Positions 1 through 8,846 of a DNA stretch of 64,000 nt are shown here, piece by piece. The position numbers and the translations under genes were made by a program. Below the pieces are notes generated by a model. It worked only from the letters and a program-made list of their open reading frames with translations, made no database searches and had not been told where the DNA came from. Numbering within the stretch: the stretch's first letter is position 1; each line of letters begins with the position of its first letter. The stretch comes from Trichocoleus desertorum NBK24 (GTDB taxonomy: Bacteria; Cyanobacteriota; Cyanobacteriia; FACHB-46), in contig NZ_CP116619.1 of NCBI RefSeq assembly GCF_030409055.1, positions 405,628-469,627 of the forward strand, read 5' to 3'.

Positions 1-1286
1 GTGAACAGTTGGATATTCCAGTGGTTTTTCTCACCGCTTACGCCGATGAAAGCACTTTGCAGCGAGCAAAAGTCACCCAACCCTTCGGCTATATTGTCAA
101 ACCCTTCAACTCAGGAGAACTGCGAGTCGCAGTTGAGTTGGCTCTCTATAAACACGGACTAGAACGGGATTTGCGAGACAACAGGGAGTATCTAGCGACC
201 CTGCTACGTTCCATGAGTGACGCTGTTATTGCCACAGATGATCAGGGGCAAGTAACCTTTATGAATCCGGCGGCAGAAACTTTAACCGGATGGTCACAAA
301 CTGAGGCTGCGGGCGTTGCAGTCAACCAAGTGTTTCAGTTAGTAGATGAAGTCACAGATTTGCCTGTAGATAACCCGGTTTCACAAGTGCTGCAAGCAAA
401 TCAGGTTGTGTATTTGCCGGATTTTGTGGCATTAATTTCTAAAAACGGTGACTACATTCCCATTGGAGATTGTGCTTCTCCTCTCCGTCGAGCCTCTGGG
501 GAAGTCAACGGCGTTGTGGTTGTATTTTGGGACATCAGCGATCGCCGTCAAACCGAGGTATTACAAAAAGCCCTAGAGAAAGAGCGAGAACTCAATCGTC
601 TCAAGTCTCAATTTGTTTCGACCGTTTCTCATGAATTTCGCAATCCCCTAGCTATCATTCGTACTGCCACGGAATTACTGGATATTCAAGGGCTAGCCAT
701 GCCAGAAGCCAAAATGAAGTCCTACTTGCAGCGCATCAAGGCAGCCGTGCAGTCGATGAATCAACTCATGGAAGAAGTCCTGTTTATGGGAAGAGTAGAA
801 GCGGATCGCTTGCTCTTGCGTCCAGCAACACTAGACTTAGAACAGTTTTGCCGAGAGTTGATCGAAGAATGTTTAGTGGCTCGTAGCTCTGTACGGGAAA
901 TTGTTTTTACAAGCCAAGCACAAGCTACAGAAGCGGTGATGGATGAAAATCTCCTCCGTCACATTCTGACAAACTTGTTGAACAATGCCATAAAATACTC
1001 CCCAACAGACAGCCCTATTTACTTTAGGCTCACTGTGACAACGGAAGCACAAGTAGTATTTCAGGTACAAGATCAAGGAATTGGTATCCCTGGTGTTGAT
1101 CAAGCTCAATTGTATGAATCCTTCTACCGTGCTTCCAACGCTGGAAATGTTCAGGGAACAGGTTTAGGATTAGCGATCGTCAAAAAATGCGTCGATCTGC
1201 ATCAAGGACAGATTCAGGTCGATAGTGAAGTGGGTGTTAGAACAACGTTTACTGTCACCTTGCCATTACGTTTAACTTCACCTTAA
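1..1286 (+). CDS. Response-regulator/PAS/histidine kinase, 5' end outside the window
   Basis: A sensor kinase that would autophosphorylate on His and pass the phosphate to a partner. The frame is open to the left edge (codons read E-Q-L-D-I-P), so the internal TTG at 9 is not the true start. Counting from that TTG: the last third of a receiver domain (residues 1-45, with the conserved Lys in YIVKPF), a PAS domain (about 60-180), a HisKA domain with phospho-acceptor H208 in VSHEFRNP, and a HATPase domain with N box (LLNNAIKYS), G1 (DQGIGIP) and G2 (GTGLGLAIV). No transmembrane segment is visible, so it is probably cytoplasmic. Its stop overlaps by a few bases the stop of the convergent esterase gene. 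The input signal and partner are unknown. Confidence 0.93.
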   Translation, partial: EQLDIPVVFLTAYADESTLQRAKVTQPFGYIVKPFNSGELRVAVELALYKHGLERDLRDNREYLATLLRSMSDAVIATDDQGQVTFMNPAAETLTGWSQTEAAGVAVNQVFQLVDEVTDLPVDNPVSQVLQANQVVYLPDFVALISKNGDYIPIGDCASPLRRASGEVNGVVVVFWDISDRRQTEVLQKALEKERELNRLKSQFVSTVSHEFRNPLAIIRTATELLDIQGLAMPEAKMKSYLQRIKAAVQSMNQLMEEVLFMGRVEADRLLLRPATLDLEQFCRELIEECLVARSSVREIVFTSQAQATEAVMDENLLRHILTNLLNNAIKYSPTDSPIYFRLTVTTEAQVVFQVQDQGIGIPGVDQAQLYESFYRASNAGNVQGTGLGLAIVKKCVDLHQGQIQVDSEVGVRTTFTVTLPLRLTSP

Positions 1287-2629
1287 AGAGCTGAGGGATA
1301 AGTTTCTGGTGGTTCACTACTTTCTACAGGTTCATCCCGATCTAATGGCTCAACAGCACGAGTATCATCTATGTGGATGATGGCATCAAACTGGCTAGGG
1401 AGTTGGGTGTGGAAATAGTGGCTCAGACGCTCCGAATGAGGGCGATAGATCACACCGATCGCTCTTTCTAAACGGGGTTCTCTCAATTGGGCGATCGCCG
1501 GATTGTCTTGCCGTAGATTTAACCAAAAGCGAGGTAGTCCAGTTTCGTGGAACAGAGACTCGTAACTATCAGGAAGCGCAGACCGCACTTGCTTCAGTTC
1601 AGCGGGGCCATCCCAATCATTTGCGGCTGTGACGGTGCCAGTGTAGGTGCTGAAACCCACTAGCACTGTATCTTTCCCATAGCGTTCGCGTACTAGTTGC
1701 CCCACATTCCACTCACCTGCTTCGCCCATATCGGTGGCTCTAGCATCTCCTAAGTGAGAGTTATGCGCCCAAACCACAATCTTGGCGGGTTGCTGCTGTT
1801 TGTTCAAATGGATCGATAAGTGATCAAGCGTTTCTGCCATGTGGCGATCGCGCAAATTCCAAGAAGACACTCTCCCTCGGAACATAGAACGGTAGTATTC
1901 CTCAGCACTCTTCACCAAGCGGGCATTCTGCTCGGCATAAAAGAACTCATCCTCCGCCAAAGGGCCATCTCTGCGCGTATACTCACTGGCCTGTTTTTGC
2001 AACTCTAAGAGTTGATTCACCGCGCCACCTTCACAAGATTCTGCCATACCAGAACCAGTGGCATATCCGTAACTCTGGGAATCTTCTTCAAAATGCTCGA
2101 AGCAGGCATACCGAGAACGGGCGCGTTGAGCTGCTTCTGGGTCTATCTGGTCGAGATACTTCAGCACCGCCTCGATAGAACTGTAAAGGCTATACAGATC
2201 AAGACCATAAAAGCCTACTTTGGTTCTCCCTGACGGTAAAGCATCATTGTATTGACGCAACCAATTTACGAAATTCAGCACATCTGTATTGCGCCACATC
2301 CAAGTGGGGAAACGGTGGAAGTTGCTCAGCGCTTCGTTACTAGCGGTATCCTCACTCATGCCTTGGACAAAGCGATTTACTCGATAGGCATCAGGCCAGT
2401 CAGCTTCTACTGCTACTGCCGTAAACCCTTTTTCTTCAATCAATCGCTTCGTAATTTCTGCCCGCTGCTCATAAAATTCGTGGGTGCCATGAGTTGCCTC
2501 ACCGAGCAAGACAAACCGCGCCTCACCAATTAGATCCATTAAGGGGTCATAATCTACGGTAGCACCCGTCAGGGGATAAGCGCATTGACGCACAGCATCA
2601 GCTAGTTTTGCGATCGGTTTCTCTAACAT
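1283..2629 (-). CDS. Erythromycin esterase family protein
   Basis: Member of the erythromycin esterase-like family (COG2312; EreA/ChaN-like fold). Macrolide hydrolysis is known only for a few members, so the substrate here is unknown. Family motifs visible are LLGEATHGTHEFYEQR near the N-terminus, VAVEADWPDAYRVN, and VVWAHNSHLGDAR in the middle, which supply the conserved Glu/His residues of the active site. I place the start at the ATG at 2629 because GGAGGG lies about 9 bases upstream of it. The in-frame ATG at 2674 adds 15 residues without a comparable ribosome-binding site. About 448 residues, normal for the family. It converges on the sensor kinase gene. The esterase label is by family only. 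Confidence 0.9.
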   Translation of the reverse strand: MLEKPIAKLADAVRQCAYPLTGATVDYDPLMDLIGEARFVLLGEATHGTHEFYEQRAEITKRLIEEKGFTAVAVEADWPDAYRVNRFVQGMSEDTASNEALSNFHRFPTWMWRNTDVLNFVNWLRQYNDALPSGRTKVGFYGLDLYSLYSSIEAVLKYLDQIDPEAAQRARSRYACFEHFEEDSQSYGYATGSGMAESCEGGAVNQLLELQKQASEYTRRDGPLAEDEFFYAEQNARLVKSAEEYYRSMFRGRVSSWNLRDRHMAETLDHLSIHLNKQQQPAKIVVWAHNSHLGDARATDMGEAGEWNVGQLVRERYGKDTVLVGFSTYTGTVTAANDWDGPAELKQVRSALPDSYESLFHETGLPRFWLNLRQDNPAIAQLREPRLERAIGVIYRPHSERLSHYFHTQLPSQFDAIIHIDDTRAVEPLDRDEPVESSEPPETYPSAL

Positions 2630-2729
2630 AGCTGAAGCCCTCCCTATAGACGAACTGCTAGCGATCGCCTTCATTCTAGGAAGTGGTCAAATTCCCTACC
2701 TCTAGCTAAAGAGCATCCTACGAAACCCT

Positions 2730-2852
2730 GTGACTGTATCCGAAGCAACAGTGCAAGGGCTAATGGTAGCAGCGATGTTTTTTCTGATACTTGCTTTAAT
2801 TACATTTGGACTTGGGCTGTCTATAATACGTCGAAGCAACCCTAATGCCTAA
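2730..2852 (+). CDS. Candidate 40-residue single-pass membrane protein
   Basis: A short GTG-initiated frame in the gap between the divergent esterase gene and the DUF4142 gene. It encodes about 40 residues: a short polar N-terminus, one strongly hydrophobic segment (about residues 12-33, including MFFLILALITFGLGLS) and a positively charged tail (IIRRSNPN). This layout, a single helix followed by arginines on the cytoplasmic side, is that of many small cyanobacterial membrane proteins. I do not recognise a family with certainty. There is no strong ribosome-binding site before the GTG. It is supported only by its composition and clean boundaries, so it may be a chance frame. Confidence 0.45.
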   Translation: MTVSEATVQGLMVAAMFFLILALITFGLGLSIIRRSNPNA

Positions 2853-2912
2853 GAAGGGCACCTACTAGAGATGCCCCTACAATTGTTGTCATCAACTCAT
2901 TAGCGAAACTCC

Positions 2913-3575
2913 TTACTGGAGAGGAGCTTGAGTATTGCCCGTTCTGTTTTGAGCAACGGCGCGATTGGCCATCTGATAGTGATTATTAATGCTGGGAAGC
3001 AGCGCTGTGGCATATTGCTTCACATCAGCCGCTTTCCCTTGCTGCACTGCTGTCCGATATAACGCGATCGCTTGCATGTGGAGATTTTCCTGAGCACCCA
3101 TATAAGCGCGATCGAAATTAGTACCGGAGAGTTGTGCCAACTGCTGGGCGATCGCCGCATTCAGGGGGCCAGGGTCAGTCGGTAGGGTAATGCCATGCTG
3201 AGCAGCCACCCGAGAGAGGCGCTGGTTTGCCTGGGTATGCTCCTGAATCATCCGTTGAGCGTAGCTTCTCACCATTTGATTGGATGACTTTTGCAAAGCG
3301 AGTTGGGAAGTTGCAATTTCCGCATTATTACCACGAGCCGCCATCAGGACAAATTCGCGGTCTAAGGCGGTGGGTGCCGCCGCTGTACCCCGTTGCTGAT
3401 TCACGGTGCCTTGAGTGGGCCGATTACTTGGGGTTCTCGTGGCGGGGGTGCTAGTGCTGGGGGTGGTGTTAGAACGAGGAGTTGTCTGAGCTAGTACGGG
3501 AACACTGAGGAAGGAAGTTAGAGCTGCCGCTCCCAGCAGAGCTGTAGCTTTTTTCAGATAATTTGATCCTGTCAT
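2913..3575 (-). CDS. Secreted DUF4142 protein
   Basis: A 220-residue exported protein. The N-terminus is a Sec signal peptide (Lys-Lys, hydrophobic stretch LLGAAALTSFLSVPV, cleavage after VLAQ). It is followed by a Ser/Thr/Pro-rich linker (about 30-70) and a DUF4142 four-helix, ferritin-like domain (about 72-205) with the usual LDREFVLMAARGN start and EHTQANQRL helix. DUF4142 proteins are periplasmic or surface proteins of unknown biochemical role, often stress-induced. No partner is evident nearby; the GST and hydrolase genes upstream on the same strand are separated by about 160 bases. Confidence 0.88.
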   Translation of the reverse strand: MTGSNYLKKATALLGAAALTSFLSVPVLAQTTPRSNTTPSTSTPATRTPSNRPTQGTVNQQRGTAAAPTALDREFVLMAARGNNAEIATSQLALQKSSNQMVRSYAQRMIQEHTQANQRLSRVAAQHGITLPTDPGPLNAAIAQQLAQLSGTNFDRAYMGAQENLHMQAIALYRTAVQQGKAADVKQYATALLPSINNHYQMANRAVAQNRTGNTQAPLQ

Positions 3576-3735
3576 GGCGCTTAAACCTAGATGTGAGGAG
3601 TGAATTAAATTAGCTTGCTCGTTTGAATTGTGAGCATTAAAAAACCGCTCAAGTAAGCAGCGTACCGATTGTCATCTCGGCAATCCTCTGCCTAAAGAGC
3701 GGGGATAAAAACTAGAAGATGACAGGTTAGAAGAT

Positions 3736-4434
3736 CTATTTTTGTACTGTGTTGGCAGACTGATTAAACAATAGATCTCGCGATCGCTCTATGTTGAGTG
3801 CTTGGTCTTTGAAAGCTTCTGCTTTTTCATAGGCTCGAATCGTTGCTGGACGCGCTTTGATCGCTTCAAACCAGCGTTTGATATTGGGAAAATCATCTAG
3901 CTTTTGGCCTTGGACTTCGTAGGGCACAATCCAGGGATAAATCGCCATATCCGCGATCGAATATTCTCCTGCCACAAATTCGCGATCGCTTAATTGCTTA
4001 TTGAGTACTGCATACAGACGGGCAGTTTCATTCACATAACGGTTAATCGCGTAGGGAATTTTCTCTGGCGCATATTGGCTAAAGTGATGATTTTGCCCTG
4101 CCATTGGCCCCAAACCACCCATCTGCCAAAACAACCACTGCAACGTTTCCACACGACCTCGCAGATCAGTCGGAATAAATTGGCCTGTTTTCTCTGCGAG
4201 GTACAGCAAGATCGCTCCCGACTCAAACACAGAAATTGGCTCTCCACCACCGACAGGTTCGCGATCGATGATCGCCGGAATCCGGTTGTTAGGCGCAATC
4301 TGGAGAAACTCAGGCTTGAACTGGTCGCCTGCGCCAATGTTAATCGGCACTAGCTCATAGAGCAGACCTGCTCCTTCTAGAAACAACGTAATTTTGTGGC
4401 CGTTGGGGGTCGTCCAGTAATAAAGCTCAATCAT
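3736..4434 (-). CDS. Glutathione S-transferase, YfcG/Ure2-like
   Basis: A 232-residue cytoplasmic GST. The N-terminal thioredoxin-like domain starts MIELYYWTTPNGHK; the Thr-x-Asn (TTPN, residues 8-11) is the glutathione-contacting signature of the Nu-class/YfcG group, which act as disulfide-bond oxidoreductases. NNRIPAI supplies the cis-proline and ESGAILLYLAEK the gamma-glutamyl binding Glu-Ser. The helical C-terminal domain contains the N-capping motif YSIADMAIYPW. GGAG lies 8 bases before the ATG. It follows the dienelactone hydrolase gene by 39 bases on the same strand, so the two are probably co-transcribed and may share a detoxification role, which is inference. Confidence 0.93.
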   Translation of the reverse strand: MIELYYWTTPNGHKITLFLEGAGLLYELVPINIGAGDQFKPEFLQIAPNNRIPAIIDREPVGGGEPISVFESGAILLYLAEKTGQFIPTDLRGRVETLQWLFWQMGGLGPMAGQNHHFSQYAPEKIPYAINRYVNETARLYAVLNKQLSDREFVAGEYSIADMAIYPWIVPYEVQGQKLDDFPNIKRWFEAIKARPATIRAYEKAEAFKDQALNIERSRDLLFNQSANTVQK

Positions 4435-4473
4435 GATGCTATCTCCTATATCTCCTAAAGTTCTCCGAAAGAA

Positions 4474-5304
4474 CTAGACTCCATGCTGCTTAAACCAAGT
4501 CTGAAGGCGCTTCCAGCCATCTTTCGCTGCTTTTTCTCGATAAGAAGGACGGTAATCCGCAAAAAAAGCATGAGGAGCATCAGGATAGACAACAATTTGG
4601 GATTTGCTACGGCCCGAATTCAGGCGATCGCCCATCTCCTCTGCTGTTTCTAAAGGAATTCCAGTATCCTCTCCGCCATAGAGACCCAGCACTGGTGTCC
4701 TCAACTGAGCGGCAATATCAACTGGATGTTTGGGGGTACGGGGAGTGCGATCGCCCACCAAGCGTCCATACCAAGCCACGCCTGCTTTGACTTGCGGATT
4801 ATGCGCGGCATATAGCCAGGTGATGCGCCCACCCCAGCAGAAACCCGTCACTCCTAAGCGCTGAGCATTACCCTTAGCTGATTTCACTGCCCAGTTTACG
4901 GTGGCATCAAGATCAGATAGCACTTGAGCATCTGGCACCTTTGCCACTACTTTACGGATCTCGTCCACGCTTCTCAGCTTCAGCACATCGCCTTGACGCA
5001 CGAATAATTCAGGAGCGATCGCCACATATCCCAACTGCGCAAAGCGGCGGCAAACATCCTGCATATGCTCATGCACGCCAAAAATTTCTTGAATGACCAA
5101 GACAATAGGAAAATTTTGACCTGTGGCAGGCATGGCTCTATAAGCAGGGATATTGCCATCTGAAAACGGGATGGTCACGGCACCTGCAACCAGCCCATCG
5201 GCATCTGTCCGAATAACCTGGGCCGAAATAGGCTCTACGGCTAGGGCAAATCCAGTTGCCAAGGCAGCAGTAGTCATAAATTTACGGCGCGTAATTTTTT
5301 TCAT
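4474..5304 (-). CDS. Dienelactone hydrolase family protein with Tat signal
   Basis: A 276-residue alpha/beta hydrolase. The N-terminus carries a twin-arginine motif (TRRKFM) and a hydrophobic stretch, predicting export folded to the periplasm. The dienelactone hydrolase triad is visible: Cys156 in GFCWGG, Asp213 in GGEDTGIP and His245 in PDAPHAF, with the conserved QEIFGVHEH near residue 72. Real substrates of exported cyanobacterial members are not established. It leads a probable two-gene operon with the downstream GST and shares a divergent intergenic region of about 140 bases with serC. Confidence 0.92.
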   Translation of the reverse strand: MKKITRRKFMTTAALATGFALAVEPISAQVIRTDADGLVAGAVTIPFSDGNIPAYRAMPATGQNFPIVLVIQEIFGVHEHMQDVCRRFAQLGYVAIAPELFVRQGDVLKLRSVDEIRKVVAKVPDAQVLSDLDATVNWAVKSAKGNAQRLGVTGFCWGGRITWLYAAHNPQVKAGVAWYGRLVGDRTPRTPKHPVDIAAQLRTPVLGLYGGEDTGIPLETAEEMGDRLNSGRSKSQIVVYPDAPHAFFADYRPSYREKAAKDGWKRLQTWFKQHGV

Positions 5305-5446
5305 AACCGAGCCTAAATCCCCTCACTGGACACTCATTTCTAGTGTAGAGGGTCAAAAGTTTTTGTGATTTAGCCAAGCCAGTACAACACCGGATGCCTG
5401 AGGAGCAGAAGAAATATATATAATAACTACCTATCCTAATGCTGTA

Positions 5447-6640
5447 ATGCTGCACTCAGCACCCATGTCAGAACATCCTACTCCAACAACCAAACCCAAC
5501 GTTCCCTATTTTTCCTCCGGGCCTTGCACCAAGCGCCCTGGCTGGAGTGCGACAACCTTACAAAACGCCTGCGTGGGTCGTTCCCATCGCTCTGCGGACG
5601 GCAAAGCTAAACTCGCAGAAGTGATCGATCGCTCTAAGAAAATCTTGGGTGTCCCAGCAGATTATCGGTTGGGCATTGTGCCTGCGTCCGATACAGGGGC
5701 AGTCGAAATGGCCCTGTGGTCACTGCTAGGCCCGCGTCCCGTTGACATCTTAGCCTGGGAAAGTTTTGGGCAGGAATGGGTAAAAGATGTTTTAGACGAG
5801 CTGAAGTTGCCAGATGTCAATCTAATCAAGGCTCCCTATGGCAGTTTGCCCGACTTAGGCCAAGTTGACTTTAGCCATGATGTTGTGTTCCTCTGGAACG
5901 GCACCACCTCAGGCGTGAGAGTCCCTAATGGTGATTGGATTGCTAGCGATCGCCAAGGCTTAACTATTTGCGATGCCACCTCTGCGGTCTTCGCAATGGA
6001 TATCCCGTGGGATAAAATCGATGTCCTGACTTATTCCTGGCAGAAAGTCTTGGGCGGTGAAGCTCAACATGGCGTGATTGTTCTCTCTCCTCGCGCCGTC
6101 GAGCGCCTGGAAAGCTATCAACCCACCTGGCCGATCCCCAAAATCTTCCGCCTCAGCCAAAAAGGAAAGTTGATCGAAGGCATCTTTAAGGGTGACACCA
6201 TCAACACCCCTTCCATGTTGTGTGTAGAAGATGCGATCGACAGCTTGAACTGGGTCGAGAGCGTGGGTGGCTTACCTGGTTTAATTCAACGCAGCGAAGC
6301 CAATCTCAGCGCGATCGCCCGTTGGGTGGAGCAACGCGATTGGGTAGACTTCTTGGCAGAAAAGCCAGAAACTCGCTCCTGTACCTCCATTTGCTTAAAA
6401 GTCGCTGACCCTTGGTTCACAGATCTCAGTTCAGATGACCAAGCTACTTTTGCCAAGAAACTCGCGAAACTTTTAGAAAAGCAAGAGGTTGCTTATGATG
6501 TCGCTCCCTATCGCGCTGCTCCTCCAGGACTGCGGATCTGGGGCGGTGCCACGGTAGAAACCTCCGATATGGAGGCACTACTGCCCTGGCTCGATTGGGC
6601 TTATGCCACTGTAAAAGCTGAATTTGCTGCCGTAGCATAA
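5447..6640 (+). CDS. serC: Phosphoserine aminotransferase (class V)
   Basis: Pyridoxal-phosphate enzyme of serine biosynthesis that converts 3-phosphohydroxypyruvate and glutamate to phosphoserine and 2-oxoglutarate. It resembles the alphaproteobacterial/archaeal type of SerC (TIGR01365-like): [14 protein letters not shown] at the N-terminus, [32 protein letters not shown], and the Schiff-base lysine K200 in [10 protein letters not shown]. 397 residues from this start; an ATG 18 bases later (MSEHPTP) is equally possible. It stands alone, divergent from the hydrolase gene, and is followed by a good rho-independent terminator. Confidence 0.93.
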   Translation: MLHSAPMSEHPTPTTKPNVPYFSSGPCTKRPGWSATTLQNACVGRSHRSADGKAKLAEVIDRSKKILGVPADYRLGIVPASDTGAVEMALWSLLGPRPVDILAWESFGQEWVKDVLDELKLPDVNLIKAPYGSLPDLGQVDFSHDVVFLWNGTTSGVRVPNGDWIASDRQGLTICDATSAVFAMDIPWDKIDVLTYSWQKVLGGEAQHGVIVLSPRAVERLESYQPTWPIPKIFRLSQKGKLIEGIFKGDTINTPSMLCVEDAIDSLNWVESVGGLPGLIQRSEANLSAIARWVEQRDWVDFLAEKPETRSCTSICLKVADPWFTDLSSDDQATFAKKLAKLLEKQEVAYDVAPYRAAPPGLRIWGGATVETSDMEALLPWLDWAYATVKAEFAAVA

Positions 6641-6652
6641 CTCATTTCGCAC

Positions 6653-6699
6653 AGCCCCATACATCGTTGCTCACTTCAACAAACTGTGTGGGGCTTTTT
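6653..6699 (+). terminator. Rho-independent terminator of serC
   Basis: Arms AGCCCCATAC and GTGTGGGGCT pair with two non-Watson-Crick positions across a loop of about 23 bases and are followed by five T. It lies just after the serC stop and before the convergent gene's stop. Confidence 0.75.
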
Positions 6700-6705
6700 C
6701 TTGAG

Positions 6706-7062
6706 CTAATTGGGGCTTCTGCCCATCTGACGTAGAATCTCTAGATTTAGGTCTAACTTATTACCCAACCACATAGCATGGTCTGTATGATCCACCAGAT
6801 CATCTCCTGTCTCAGGATGCACAAGAATATCTAACCCCTCTCGATGCAGCATCAGCCAAGGAACAACCTTATCAAACTGATCCGGTAAGAAAGCAACTTG
6901 ATACATCGCTTGAGAATGAGGGCCAATTGGGCGATCGTGCCACCGTCCTAAGCGCACCTCAAAAGCAGCCAATTCTTCGCGTATCCGCGCTGCGACATCA
7001 TGAGTGTCAGGAGCATAGTAGATGTGAGCATGGAATCCAGTGATTGTGGTTGCTTCTGCCAT
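6706..7062 (-). CDS. DOPA 4,5-dioxygenase family protein
   Basis: A 118-residue cytoplasmic protein of the DOPA 4,5-dioxygenase family (PF08883), small extradiol-type dioxygenases with a ferredoxin-like fold. It shows FHAHIYY at the N-terminus, RWHDRPIGPHSQAMYQVAF, LMLHREGLDILVHPETGDD and DHTDHAMWLG: the conserved histidines expected for the metal site. Family members cleave catecholic rings; in plants and fungi they make betalamic acid, while cyanobacterial homologues act on unknown catechols. Full length for the family. AGGA lies about 9 bases before the ATG. Convergent with serC. Confidence 0.88.
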   Translation of the reverse strand: MAEATTITGFHAHIYYAPDTHDVAARIREELAAFEVRLGRWHDRPIGPHSQAMYQVAFLPDQFDKVVPWLMLHREGLDILVHPETGDDLVDHTDHAMWLGNKLDLNLEILRQMGRSPN

Positions 7063-7128
7063 CGTTCTCAGTCCTACTGTTTAATCTTTACTCAGTATTT
7101 CACTAAGCTCGAACCTACATAATATGAA

Positions 7129-7165
7129 CCCCCTAAATCTTTCCAACTCAGAAAGATTTAGGGGG
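7129..7165. repeat. Perfect 15-bp inverted repeat
   Basis: CCCCCTAAATCTTTC and its exact reverse complement are separated by 7 bases, about 60 bases upstream of the dioxygenase-like gene and downstream of the small zinc-finger-like gene (both minus strand). The CCCCCTAAAT-type arm is typical of dispersed cyanobacterial intergenic hairpins. It may end transcription of the upstream gene. Confidence 0.8.
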
Positions 7166-7215
7166 ATACGGCTCTGGCAAACTTAAAGCTCTGTACTTAA
7201 AGCTTTATTTGAAGC

Positions 7216-7410
7216 TTACTGTAACAATTCAAATTGTTGTTGAATCCAGTTAAATCCTCTACCAATACAACTTGAGCAGACCTGACCGTGACTCTTGCCT
7301 TGTTCATTACAGACAAGCACTTGTGCATCCTTCATCGCAAAGGATTGACCACAGAGCTGACAGAGGCTGCTTTTGGAGGGAAACTTGTTCGGTTCAATTT
7401 GGAGCTGCAT
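7216..7410 (-). CDS. Small cysteine-rich protein, possible zinc ribbon
   Basis: A 64-residue protein with CQLC near residue 17, a single Cys at about 34 (VLVCNEQG) and CSSC near 47. The paired CxxC motifs suggest one zinc-binding site, as in small zinc ribbons. The N-terminus (MQLQIEPNKFPSKS) is hydrophilic and there is no signal peptide. I do not recognise a named family. The gene stands between the DOPA-dioxygenase-like gene and galK, all on the minus strand, but with gaps of 150-290 bases, so an operon is unlikely. Confidence 0.7.
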   Translation of the reverse strand: MQLQIEPNKFPSKSSLCQLCGQSFAMKDAQVLVCNEQGKSHGQVCSSCIGRGFNWIQQQFELLQ

Positions 7411-7696
7411 AATCTTCTACCAACTTATTTATGTTTGAGTTCTGAATTCTTACTAAAAAAATCTGATCAAAATATTGATTCCACCAATCTAGGTTGGCAA
7501 TTATCCATAGGCTCTCATCAGTAATACACCTCACACCACGAATGCTGTTGTTGTTCAGTATGCAGTACTGTTTTCCAAACTTCGTCTAGATAAAGACAGG
7601 ATCTCCTTTACAGGATGCTGTATTGAGTATCACACTATCTGCCTTAAAGAAAGCCCCTATACTATTCTTAATACAATAATTGAGAGTTATTCAGGG

Positions 7697-8755
7697 CTAT
7701 GGAACTAAAACACGGCCTATATGCTCTGTGCGGTTATATTGTTCCAAAACTTGTTGCGCGATCGCCTTGGCTTTACCTGCCACCGTCAACGCAATACAAG
7801 CTCCACCAAACCCCGCGCCCGTCAGCCTTGCACCGAATACACCAGGGGTTTCTTGCAAGATCGCAACCAACTGATCTAAACCCGCAATGGAGACTTCATA
7901 ATCATCTCTCAAGCTCGCGTGAGAGTCGTTCATGAGTTCGCCAAACCGCTCAGCCGACACACCTTGGCGGGCTTCTAGCACTCGGTTATCTTCTGTGATC
8001 ACATGACGCGCCCGTCGCTTGAGGAGTTCAGGGAGATGGGCGATCGCCTCTACATCGATGATATCTCTCAAAGCTTTTACACCTAACTGTTTCGCAGCCT
8101 CTTCGCATTCTTCCCGCCGCTGGTTATAGCCACTTCCTGCCAAAGTGCGAGGGATACCACTATCAATTACTAAAATCTCTGCGCCTGACGGAAAAGGGAG
8201 AAGTTGGCGATCGAGTGTCCGAGTATCAAGAAACAAAAGATGATCCGTATCCGCGAGACTAGAAGCCATCTGATCCATGATGCCGCACTGTACGCCTGCA
8301 TACTGGCGCTCGGCTTCCTGGCCTAGTTGAGCAATGCGAACATCATCAAGATCGAGATTCAAAAGCGATCGCAGGCCTCGCAACATTGCCACTTCCAAAG
8401 CAGCACTACTTGATAACCCCGACCCCATTGGCACAGAGGAAGTGACGTAGACATTGAGCGGTGGCACGGAAACTCCCTGTTTTTCCAGCACACCAATGCA
8501 ACCAAAAATATAGCTAGCAAAGCTCTCTAGGATAGAATCCGAGGCTTTCACATCGATCTGCTGTTCTAGCTCTTGCGAATAGAAATGATGTTGATCATTT
8601 GGACTCAGACCAAGATAGACAGTAGTTTTTTGAGGGATGGCGGTGGGCAACACAAAGCCGTCGTTATAGTCGGTATGTTCGCCCAGCAAATTAACTCGCC
8701 CTGGCGCACTGGCTTCAACTTTAGGTGCAGTATTAAAGATCTGTAGAAAGTCCAT
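7697..8755 (-). CDS. galK: Galactokinase
   Basis: Phosphorylates alpha-D-galactose at C1 with ATP, the first committed step of the Leloir pathway. 352 residues with all three GHMP-kinase motifs: GRVNLLGEHTDYNDGFVLP near residue 19 (sugar binding and the galactokinase signature), GSGLSSSAALEVA near 112 (phosphate loop) and RLTGAGFGGACIAL near 310. It is the last gene of the minus-strand series GH2-galT-M24-galK and lies about 90 bases after the M24 gene, with a hairpin in that gap. Function is clear from the motifs. Confidence 0.96.
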   Translation of the reverse strand: MDFLQIFNTAPKVEASAPGRVNLLGEHTDYNDGFVLPTAIPQKTTVYLGLSPNDQHHFYSQELEQQIDVKASDSILESFASYIFGCIGVLEKQGVSVPPLNVYVTSSVPMGSGLSSSAALEVAMLRGLRSLLNLDLDDVRIAQLGQEAERQYAGVQCGIMDQMASSLADTDHLLFLDTRTLDRQLLPFPSGAEILVIDSGIPRTLAGSGYNQRREECEEAAKQLGVKALRDIIDVEAIAHLPELLKRRARHVITEDNRVLEARQGVSAERFGELMNDSHASLRDDYEVSIAGLDQLVAILQETPGVFGARLTGAGFGGACIALTVAGKAKAIAQQVLEQYNRTEHIGRVLVP

Positions 8756-8805
8756 AGGAAAGCTTATAGTTGAGAATTCAATAAAAATGATCTATTTGAA
8801 ACTCT

Positions 8806-8830
8806 CCCCCTTCCCTTAAAGGGAAGGGGG
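8806..8830. repeat. Near-perfect palindromic hairpin between the M24 gene and galK
   Basis: Twelve-base arms (CCCCCTTCCCTT and its complement) around one base. This is the common cyanobacterial GGGAAGGGGG-type intergenic repeat, followed by GGGGGGTTAGGT. It lies between two genes of the probable gal operon and could lower galK expression or stabilise the upstream mRNA, which is inference. Confidence 0.75.
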
Positions 8831-8846
8831 CTGGGGGGTTAGGTAT

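Noticed and set aside
4032-4337. 101-codon minus-strand frame within the GST gene
   Set aside because: It is another frame of the same strand inside a well-supported gene with clear motifs; a shadow.
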